From NCBI GenBank assembly GCA_025531455.1, contig JAMYHL010000005.1, positions 558,001 to 622,000 on the forward strand: a stretch of 64,000 nt of DNA. Reading direction: 5' to 3'. A program made the position numbers and the translations under genes. This DNA is from Apiotrichum sp. Y4204. Lineage: Eukaryota > Basidiomycota > Tremellomycetes > Trichosporonales > Trichosporonaceae. The stretch's first letter is position 1, and the number at the start of each line of letters is the position of its first letter. This document shows positions 55,834 to 64,000 of this stretch, one piece after another. The notes beneath the pieces were generated by a model, which saw nothing but the letters and a program-made list of their open reading frames with translations, made no database searches and was not told the origin of the DNA.

Positions 55834-56190
55834 TCATGAGTACAGCTGAACGGACGAGTCCGCCGTCCCAGCGATGAAACCCACCTGCAGACCACAGAAC
55901 ACCGTAAAGCACGCATACACAAACGCCGCGGTGTAGCAAATCTTGGAAATGTGTCCGGTGTCGGTCCCGACAGGGGCGTGCAGGTTCTCGGCGTTACGGG
56001 CGTAGAAGGCGCCGAACGCTGGCTGTCAGTACGGCAGTGGAAGAGGGAAGCCGCCGTGGGCGCAGGACGTACCGGCGAGAATGACCGTGCCGAATACAGA
56101 GAGGACGAGGCACTGGGCCGCTGCATTGTGAGCTGGATACCAAGACAGAAGCTCACCTGAAGACGCTGAGACGACGGGTTTGATGATCAT
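55834..56190 (-). CDS. V-ATPase Vo subunit f (RNAseK / YPR170W-B type)
   Basis: Three small exons (56190-56157, 56120-56073, 56018-55834) join in frame to 88 aa, so the gene is invisible in simple ORF scans. The product starts MIIKPVVSASSAAQCLVLS, continues VFGTVILAAFGAFYARN, and ends with a second helix YTAAFVYACFTVFCGLQVGF. The pattern of PVVS near the N-terminus, SxFGxVIL in helix 1 and VFCGxQV in helix 2 matches the fungal f subunit of the vacuolar ATPase membrane sector. For the second intron the acceptor at GCCAG (56019) was used, because the earlier CTGACAG gives an early stop. An optional 39-nt in-frame splice near the C-terminus is unlikely, since the family has residues there. Confidence 0.85.
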
Positions 56191-56550
56191 CTTGACCGGA
56201 TGGCGTTGTGGGCAAAGATCAAACGGACGAGTTGGACAACTGCCTCGGGGATGCATCGATGACAGCAACGGCGTCACCACGGTGAGTGACGACGAGACTG
56301 GGAGGCAGGGCGGCAGGGTGGCAGAGGATGGAATGCAGAGTGTGATAAGGCAAAGCCCCATTTTAGACACGTCATTTATTATTTTTCTTCCTCCCCCCAC
56401 CTCCACAATGGGTTAATATTTGCCGCCCGATAATTTCAAGCAAAAGTCGTCCAGTGCAGCGCGAGTGCAGCACAAGGACCTTGACAACTCGAGTCTGAAG
56501 AGCTCTGCTCAGTCTGTTCTCCCCATCAGCTCCATCCCACAACACCAACA
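56191..56550. promoter_or_regulatory. Divergent f-subunit / MAK21 promoter
   Basis: These 360 bp lie head to head. An AT-rich stretch (ACGTCATTTATTATTTTTC at 56371-56389) and GGGTTAATATTTGCC near 56409-56423 interrupt GC-rich DNA. Neither direction shows a standard TATA box. Confidence 0.5.
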
Positions 56551-59500
56551 ATGGGAAAGGGCAAGCAATCGACAAAGCCCAGCGGAAAAGGAAAGCCGGC
56601 AGGGCCGGCAAAGTCCCAACCTCCGGCCAAGCGCGGCGACTCGGTCTCGGATGCGCTGCGCCAGGCGGTCAAGGACCTCGGCGGTGATGACAGCGATCTC
56701 GAGCTGATTGCCGGCGTCGACGACGATGAGGGCGACGCGCCTGTATCCAAAGGCAAGGACGATGAGGTGCGTATTGAGCCGTGTAGTGGTGCCGGTGCTG
56801 TGACTGATGACAGAAATCCATCAAAGCGGCCCTGGGAGAGTTCATGAAGGGACTCGACTTCAAGGCTGTTGGCGGTGCGGCTGTCGCTGAGGATCTCGAG
56901 GAGGACGAAGTTGAGGAGGAGAGTGAAGAGTCTGAGAGCGGTGATGAGGAGGAGGAAGAGGATGAGGATGAGGAGGAGGACGATGATGATGATGAAGAGG
57001 ACGAGGAGGACGAGGAGGTTGCGGAAGAGGACGAGGATGAGGACGAGGAATCCGACGAGTCGTCTGAAGAGGAGGCACCCGTCAAGCCCACCGAGAAGAA
57101 AGCGGCTCCGAAGGCGGCACCTGTCAAGTCTGCCGACTCCGACCCCAAAAGCGGTCGCAACATTCCTCCAGTGTCGGCGTGGTGGACTCTCGTCCCCGAG
57201 CTTTCCACCCCGTCTAAACCGCTAGGCAAGGCTTCCTTTGGCACAGTCAACACGCTCCGCCAGAAGGCTGAACGTCTTCTCTCTGAGCTCCCGAAGCCGA
57301 ACCGCGCCGGCAGCTCCTCGGACACGGCATTCATCTCCCAGATTCTCTCCAGTGGTACCCACCAGGACAAGCTGTCCGCGCTTGTGCTGTTGGTGCGTGA
57401 GTCGCCAATCCACGCCATCGCCGATCTCGAGCGCCTTCGCAATATGGCCGGCTGGCGTGATGGTGCCCCGCACAACGGTGGCGGTCGTGACCAGCGCATG
57501 GCCACCATTCGTGCCCTCGCCGACTGGTGGGTGACCGGTGGTGGAAAGGGGACCGGCAAGTTGAAGTGAGTCAAGATACTTGGGGGCACAAGCGCTAATC
57601 ACAGATACTTTGCCGACCAGCCGCTTCTCGCCCACCCCGATATCTCCGACCGTCATCTTGTCGTTTACGCTTTTGAGGACTTCCTCAAGAAGTGGTTCTT
57701 CAACGTTCTTCAGATCGTCGAGGTGCTCTCGCACGACACCCTGCCCTATGTCCGCACCAAGGCGCTCGACGTCATGTTCCAGCTTCTCTCCGGCAATGCC
57801 GAGCAGGAGCAGAACTTGCTCCGCTTGGGCGTCAACAAGCTCGGCGACTCGGACCGCACCGTCGCGGCCAAGACGTCGCACCACATCCTCCAGCTCCTCC
57901 AGGTTCACCCTGCAATGAAGGCTGTGGTTGCGCGCGAGGTCTCGGCCATTGTTCTCAAGACTGCGCTCACTGGTGCGGCTGGCTCGTCTAGCTCTGGCGC
58001 CCATATCAAGTTTGAGGACAGCAAGGACGACAAGAAGGAGAAGGAGAAGGACGCCAACGCTCACGGACGCTACTACGGCCTTATCACGCTCAACCAGATG
58101 ACACTCACTTCCAAGGACAAGGAAGTCGCCGGCCGTCTTGTCGAGGTGTACTTTGAGGTCTTCCGCGAGATTCTCGGCGAGGAGCAGGCCAAGGGCGACG
58201 ACAAGTCTGTCAAGGGGGAGGAGATTGACGAGAAGGTTACCGGAAAGGTGGAGAAGTGGCGCGGACGCCGGAAGGGCGCCAAGCCGAAAGGCGGCCGCAA
58301 GACCGCCGAAGAGGATGAGCTGGTTGACTCGTCTGAGGCCAAGCTCGTTGCCGCCGTTCTGACTGGTATCAACCGTGCTCTTCCCTTTGCCAAGATCGAC
58401 GAGGAGCTCTTCTCCAACTACATGGAGACTCTTTTCAAGATCTGCCACGCGGGCACCTTCAACACCTCGATTCAGGCGCTTCAGCTCATTTTCCAGGTCT
58501 GCCAGGCGCGACACTCGGTTAGCGACCGCTTCTACCGCACACTCTACGAGTCTCTTTTCGACCAGCGCCTTCTCACCTCTTCCAAGCAGGCCATGTACCT
58601 CAACCTCCTCTTCAAGGCGCTCAAGGCGGACGCGTCGCTGCCCCGTGTTATGGCCTTCGTGAAGCGGTTGCTTCAGATGCTCGGTATGCACCAGCCGCCA
58701 TTCATCTGTGGTGCGCTCTACCTCCTCGGCGAGCTTTTCGAGAGCACTCCCGGCCTCCGCCGCATGCTCATCGAGCCCGAGGACGACGGCGAGGAGCATT
58801 TTGTGGATGCCGACAAGAAGCAGCCGGCAGCCAAGCCTGAGGGCGAGAGCTCAGCACCTTCGACCGCGTACGACGGCAAGAAGCGCGAGCCGCTGTACGC
58901 CCACGCCGACACCTCGTGTCTGTGGGAGCTGGTGCCCTTCCTTAACCACTTCCACCCTTCCGTTTCCCTCCAGGCCTCTCAGCTACTGATGGGCCAGCCG
59001 CTCACTGGCTCGCCCGACATCTCCCTCAACACCCTCATCTCCTTCCTCGACAAGTTCGTCTACCGTAACCCGAAGAAGACGGTCCAGCCCAAGGGTGCAA
59101 GCATCATGCAGCCTGCAGCAGTCACGGACCAGAGCGGTATTGTGCGCTCGCGCGGCCCGCGCACCGACGAGTCGGCGTACGTCAACTCGGAGGCGTTCTG
59201 GCGCAAGAAGGTGGAGGACGTGCCTGTCGACCAGCTCTTCTTCCACAAGTTCTTCTCGACCAAGCTGGCGAAGAAGGAGGCGTTGAAAAAGAAGTCCCGG
59301 GACGACAGCGACGACGAGAGCGACATGGACGCGGACTCTGCACCCGAGCTCCCATCCGATATTGCCGACGAGACGGACGAGGAGGAGGGCGAGGGCAAGG
59401 ACGAGGACGACGAGATGGCGGACAGCGATCCCGAGGAGGACGAGATCTGGAAGGCAATGCAGGCGTCCATGCCGGACGCCGGCGACGACATGGGCCTCAG

Positions 59501-59876
59501 CGACGACAGCAGCGACGAGGACGTCGACGTGGATTACAGCAGTGACGAGGAGGAGGGCGAGAAGGAAGCAGAGGGTGATGAGGATGAGGATGAGGAGGAC
59601 CAGGAGGATGACGAGGACGACTCTGATTCCGACTCTGACGGCTTCCCATCCTTCGACGACGACGAGGACGACCTCATTCCGCTCGACGAGATGCCCGATG
59701 TCGTGCTGGACGAGGACGAGCCCGAGCCGGAAGAGGAGGAGGATGCCGAGGCGGGCGCCAAGCGCAAGCGCCGCGAGGAGCGCAAGGAGCGCAAGAAGAA
59801 GCGCCGCGAGATGCCGGCGTTTGCCAGCTACGACGACTATGCCGCGCTCATCGAGCAGGGCGGCGACAGCGAGTAG
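56551..59876 (+). CDS. MAK21: MAK21/NOC1, CBF-domain 60S assembly factor
   Basis: Noc1/Mak21 family protein (human CEBPZ), which binds Noc2 and follows early pre-60S particles in the nucleolus. Exons 56551-56766, 56814-57565 and 57605-59876 give 1079 aa. After a basic start there is an acidic tract of about 65 residues at roughly 98-163. The conserved body opens with KYFADQPLLAHPDISDRHLV. It includes ALTGINRALPFAKIDEELF and the CBF core around 560-780 (AFVKRLLQMLGMHQPPFICG, ALYLLGELFESTPGLRRML). EPLYAHADTSCLWELVPFL and FFHKFFSTKLAKKEALKKK follow. The C-terminal 250 residues are again almost entirely Asp/Glu/Ser and end in a basic KRKRREERKERKKKRREMP segment. The pattern is diagnostic. It converges on the next gene with 91 bp between stops. 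Confidence 0.95.
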
Positions 59877-59967
59877 ACGACTTGATAGACTATGCACGGG
59901 TACATGCGGAAAAGGTACAACTTTTTGGAATGCTATGTGGGATCTACAATGCGCTAACCATGCCTCA

Positions 59968-61592
59968 CTACAAGTCTGCTGGGGCTAAGCGTTTCCGGGA
60001 TTGGGGGAGAGAATCCGGCAGCTGGACGCCGCTGCTCCACGCCCCGATACGAGCCTCCAAGTCCTTGCGCCTGTCGCCCATGAGGGCGAGGTTGTCTTTC
60101 GTGAGGGGGCTGCGGGCGCCATGGGGAATCTCGTCATCACTGGGTGGTTTCCTTTCATCGCCGGGAGGTATCACTCCCTCGCGGCCTGGTATCACTTTGG
60201 CGGATGATTGCTTGAACCTTTGCTGGGCCTGCGTTTTGAACCACTGAAGCCAGCAAAAGTCCTCCTGCCCGGGAACTTCGGAGACGCAGGCAGGCCATTC
60301 GAGGTTGGTTTTGTCCACCCCCTCGGTGCCACAGGTCTTGCATTTACAGTGCGTTTGTGTCTCGCTCGCTTTCCTCGCGTCCACTCTACTGCGTTCCTTC
60401 TTGACAGCGGACGCCAGGAGATCGCGATCCACCCGCGCGTACTTGCTCGCCAAGATCCACCAGAGCCAGTCTCCGACCTCGACGCTCCGCCCGCGGCCTG
60501 TCTCGCTAATCGTCTCAATGAGGGAGATGAATTGAAGCAACATCGGGAGCCGGTCGATGCTGCCCTCCCATATACGTCTCGTGTCCTGCTGTCAGGTTGC
60601 GTTGCACGTAGGGTACCTGGCCATTTGAGCATATGTATCACTCACAAATGAATCTAACCCGTTGTACCGCATTGTCCACACCTGCCAGTCCGTGCCCGTC
60701 GTGACCACTCCGTATACGGATCGCGTGTCGTCCATCGGAGCAAGACGCGGCAAGGCGGAGTCCTCGTCGTCAGATGTTCGACGCCGCTTGCTCGCCCGTG
60801 TGTCGGGATCATCTCCGGTCATCTGGCCGCTTGTAAGGGTCGCGTGCGCAGCGGTGGCCTCGCCGTGCAGCCTGACGTACAGCTCGAGCGACACCCGCAT
60901 TATCGTAAGGGTTCGGAGCACTCCATCTCTCCCACCAGGGATATCGACCCAGAGAAAAGGTAGCCAGACGGATATTGGCGATAGGTCGTCAATGCTGAAA
61001 GTGCCGATATCGAGGCGCACATCGCAGAGTCGGGCAAGGATAAAAAGATGATCCTGATAGGCTTTTTTGCCATATAAACCGTCCCACGGACCTTGGCTGG
61101 GTCCTCCCAACTGGGCTGGGCGCACGCGCAGCCGACTCGGCGGAAGGCCCATACCGAACATCTCGTCAAAGTCATTCATTTTCGCGTGCAGTGTTACCCG
61201 TACGGCGGTCGTCAATTTCTTAGAGTTCGCGCTGCTCGTCAGAATAGTCCCACAAAGGCGAACAGTTCTCACGCGGTAAACTCAGTGGGTCGCGCCATAA
61301 CAGCACTGAAGATGTCACAGATCAACTCGTCAATGGCGGTCCACGTCCGGTCGTCCATCAACAGACACGGCCGATCAAGGAGCGTTGACACCTTGTAGAC
61401 CACGGACGCAAGTTTGCGCAGTTTGAGATCCTCGATATCCTTAATTGAGTCAGGGGTAACAGTCGAGAAGAACGCGTGCTGCGCATCGTACCGAGTCGCC
61501 CAGTCGTCGAGCAGCGGTGTCGTCGGGCGGAGTGACACGCCGTTCCGCTTCAGCATGGCGAGCACCTCCTCAGGTAACAGCTCCTCCTTCAT
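59968..61592 (-). CDS. Unrecognised protein with a Cys cluster
   Basis: Exons 61592-61273, 61231-60646 and 60585-59968 join with normal splice sites (41- and 60-nt introns, CTGAC branch) to 507 aa. I do not recognise it. Residues 1-105 are helical and charged. The middle contains FDEMFGMGLPPSRLRVRPAQ and then HLFILARLCDVRLDIGTFSI. Next come a basic nuclear-signal-like SKRRRTSDDEDS and YGVVTTGTDWQVWTM. The last third has DWLWWILASKYARVDRDLL and then CKCKTCG plus two more Cys (382, 384, 387, 402, 413), which could bind a metal. The segment GVVTTGTDWQVW resembles a strand seen in some restriction-nuclease-like fungal proteins, but I see no complete PD-(D/E)XK signature. Open sequence continues in frame 5' of the ATG back to 61704 with QWIEIK but no Met, so a missing upstream exon is possible. 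Confidence 0.65.
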
Positions 61593-62101
61593 CGCGGCCG
61601 TTACCTTGATTTCGATCCACTGCGGGGCGCAACGCTCAGCTTCGGGATTCTCGAGTGTGGTGAGTTCGATGGACTGAGGTTTGTTTCGGCCCGGGTTTGT
61701 TTACAGACCCGAAACGATGACATCAAAAGCAAGTTCGAGAGAATAAGTCCTGGGGGCGACAAAAACAGATCGGGAGAAAATACCAAAAAATTGCCCCTTG
61801 AAATATTCCCCTCCCCACCCAGGCCTCCGCCAGTCCACCAGCCAGCCACCGAATGCTCCCGCTGGGCACCTCGCCGCGGCTGACCGCCTCGAGGCCATCT
61901 ATTCGTCGCTCATCGTCGTCCATCATCCCGGCCAACCACACATCATCGGTGAGTACGACGGACGCCGCGGCGCGTGTCGGTGCTCCGGAACACGGCGCGC
62001 ATGGAGCTGGAGGTCACAGATGTTGAGCTCCTGTTCGCGCGCCTGCTCGGAGGAGCGATACCGCCCCGCCCACACCCCGGACATTGCTAACGGCAGTCAC
62101 C
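61593..62101. promoter_or_regulatory. Divergent promoter and NDUFA13 leader
   Basis: A 509-bp head-to-head interval. On the plus strand a 148-nt 5' UTR intron is likely (61949-62096, GTGAGT ... TTGCTAACGGCAG), ending 5 bp before the NDUFA13 ATG. An upstream ATG at 61853 sits in the first leader exon. The stretch 61680-61800 is richer in A and T (ACCAAAAAATTGCCCC). Confidence 0.55.
61949..62096 (+). other. Probable 5' UTR intron of NDUFA13
   Basis: GTGAGTACGACGG donor and GCTAACGGCAG acceptor, the same signals as the coding introns of the window. Removal brings the leader to TCACCATGTCG. Confidence 0.6.
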
Positions 62102-63015
62102 ATGTCGAACGGATTCCACGGCTTCAGGCAGTACGTGTCGCGCTAGGCGGATGGAGGTGAACGAGAGGGTTACGGAAGGCGACGGGGGGCATTTCTCGGG
62201 TTGGGCGCCGAGCCCGGCCGCCGTCGCCAACCGTCGTTGAGGACGGCCCACCGCGCATGGGCAGTCGGATAGACGTCGCGACCATGTCATCCGGCGTGCA
62301 CTCATGCGTCCGAGCTCCCTCCTTCTCTTCACTGTCCTAATACCCCTGGCGATCTGCTCGTGATCGCGGCGCTGACACACAGGGACATGCCCCCTCCCGG
62401 CGGCTACGAGGCGGTCCGGTACAAGCGCTTCCTCCCGAGCCGCGGCCCCAGCGGCGCCTTCATCTTCGCCGCCTGCTTCACTGTCTGCGGTCTCGGCTTC
62501 TACCGCCTCGGCCAGGGCAACAATGAGCGTCGGTGAGTGCAGCGTCGGAAGTGGGGACTCTGGGGTCCAAACTAACATTCCAGTGAGCTCGCGCGCGAGA
62601 AGGCCTGGTCGCGCATCTACCTCGTCCCCGCCATTCTTGCCGAGCAGGACCGCGACGCGTTCCGCAGGTCACAGGCGGCCCTTGCGCGCGAGAAGGAGAT
62701 CATGAAGGACGTCCCCGGCTGGGAGGTGAGTGGTTTGAGAGAAAGAGCGGGGCGGGCGAGCCAGACGATGAGAGTCAAGTCTCGGTGTGGATGGGGGCCA
62801 TGCTTGTCGTTGCTGTGGCTCCGCCTGTGCTTGCTGGTCAATTTGCAGTCTGAGCACGCTCACTCAATTCATCCGAGTTGGAAGGGATACCGCGGCCAGC
62901 TTGTCACGTCCTTGCTTGTCCTCGATTCTCTCCCTGACTCCATACTAATCCGCAGGCTGGCGCTTCCGCGTACCACACGAAACGTTATACCCCCAGCAAC
63001 ATTGTCGTTCTCTAA
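62102..63015 (+). CDS. NDUFA13: Complex I subunit NDUFA13 (GRIM-19, B16.6)
   Basis: Accessory single-span subunit of mitochondrial NADH dehydrogenase, bridging membrane and matrix arms. Four small exons (62102-62130, 62383-62532, 62584-62725, 62956-63015) give 126 aa. The diagnostic start QDMPPPGGYEAVRYKRFLP is formed across the first splice. The membrane span GAFIFAACFTVCGLGFYRLG follows. Then come ARIxxxP-like SRIYLVPAILAEQDRDAF and EKEIMKDVPGWE, and the end AGASAYHTKRYTPSNIVVL. All family landmarks are present. It is somewhat shorter at the C-terminus than the mammalian protein (144 aa). Introns of 252, 51 and 230 nt are unusually long for this window. Confidence 0.94.
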
Positions 63016-64000
63016 ACAACCCCCGCACAGAAGCGGCAAAAGGGAATGTATCAGCATGGCACGGAAGCGGAGAAGAAGCGGACCCCGGCGAGGAGAAAGA
63101 AGGAGGAGGGAATGAGGTGGAAGGGAGGAATGAGAGGAGCTGGGCAGGAGTTGTGACCGGGAGGCCTGGCGACAACCAGGCGAGGTGCAGAGGAGTTTCT
63201 GAGCCGGGTTCTTGAGGCCGTCAGTCAGACGAATGCCTTGTGGGTTCTGTGTGGGCCGAGCTGCTCGACGAAGCCACAGGCTCGAGTTACAGAGGAGTAC
63301 GCGTTGCCATCGGACTCATTCGCGAGAATGGAGTTTGAGGGATATCGAGGGATGACGGCGGGGTTTGGGTGAGGATGCGCGAATGGTCGCTGGTCAGTTC
63401 TGTTATCGGCTTTACCTCAATTTGATGTGTTGCTGCCAGTCGCTTGCTGTTTGTAGGAATCATGCAGCAACACGGTTGCTCGCAAGTTAGTTGCACTCGT
63501 ATCCTGCAACACGTCTTGACAATCATGGTCAGTAACAAACAGCATCGGCGGGCTTCAGTCAGAGTGCCACAAGCAAAGGACGCTATGGTAAGCCACACCG
63601 ATGTTGATCAGTGGATGTATGACGCGCCAAACATGTGGTGCAGTATGTGGCATTAAGGCATTTGCTGCATAGCTGCTTCTCAACATCTCTCGCTCTGGAA
63701 CATGCGCAAGTGGCGCCAGCCGCGCAGCCGCTCGCTACCAATTTGCGGGGACACGGGGGGAGGGGAGCCTGGCGCCCGCGCCTCTGTTTCTGGAATGCAC
63801 GCCAGCGTCCCGGCGTCCCGCGAATAGCTCGACCCCGTCTCACCCAGGTTCCATCGGCGTCTACCTGGCGCCGAGTGGGGATGCTCCAACACCCGCTTCC
63901 GTCCGGTCTTGCCACGGCATTGCCCACACCAAACAGCCCAGACGACTCTAGTCACCCACTCCGCAGCCCTTCACCCCATCCATCCACCTCGACAACCCAT
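63016..64000. other. Right-edge region, no gene supported
   Basis: These 985 bp lie past NDUFA13. Frames on both strands are short and unlike proteins I know. The last 100 bp turn pyrimidine-rich on the plus strand (CACCCCATCCATCCACCTCG), like the leaders elsewhere in the window, so a plus-strand gene may begin just beyond the edge. Confidence 0.45.

Overview
The window is a nuclear chromosome segment of a filamentous-type or dimorphic basidiomycete yeast. The best guess is a Tremellomycete of the Trichosporonales kind, but that is inference. Seen directly: GC-rich coding DNA, nearly every gene interrupted by introns, and introns that are mostly only 30-36 nt long with GTRNGT donors and a CTRAC branch motif a few bases before the AG. 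Mitochondrial complex I subunits are encoded (NDUFS8-like and NDUFA13-like), so this is not a Saccharomyces- or Schizosaccharomyces-type yeast. No CRISPR array, IS element, phage or operon was seen. Gene models below were spliced by hand from donor, branch and acceptor signals; the complete models close to whole codons.

Left block, 1-17.4 kb, is dense. On the minus strand lie an unidentified partial gene (<1-527), a three-RRM SR-type mRNA-export protein (GBP2/HRB1), complex I NDUFS8, an insulin-degrading-enzyme metalloprotease (STE23) and the ribosome-biogenesis factor KRI1. KRI1 shares a 447-bp divergent promoter with the plus-strand polyprenyl diphosphate synthase COQ1. A secreted polysaccharide-lyase-14-like protein (minus) follows, tail to tail with COQ1.

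Middle block, 17.4-45.8 kb, is sparse. It holds an unrecognised NPF-motif protein (19.9-21.1 kb), a tRNA-Gly(GCC) at 25.2 kb, an Ecl1-family zinc protein (32.7-34.5 kb) and a VTT-domain membrane protein (41.2-44.3 kb). Between them are two gene deserts of about 11.6 and 6.7 kb with many short tandem repeats and no supportable protein gene. Pyrimidine-rich leaders precede the starts of the three plus-strand genes here.

Right block, 45.8-63 kb, is dense again: a PROPPIN (WIPI3/4-HSV2 type), UTP10, the V-ATPase assembly factor PKR1, the U5 snRNP GYF protein LIN1, V-ATPase subunit f, MAK21/NOC1, an unrecognised Cys-cluster protein and complex I NDUFA13. Neighbours here are arranged in divergent and convergent pairs with 36-430 bp between them. 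The last 1 kb holds no gene I can support.

By function, the window carries three ribosome-assembly factors (KRI1, UTP10, MAK21), two RNA-processing or export proteins (GBP2, LIN1), three mitochondrial proteins plus a protease with a mitochondrial-looking leader, two V-ATPase-related small membrane proteins separated only by LIN1, and a starvation/autophagy-flavoured neighbourhood (Ecl1-like, VTT-domain, PROPPIN) on one strand.
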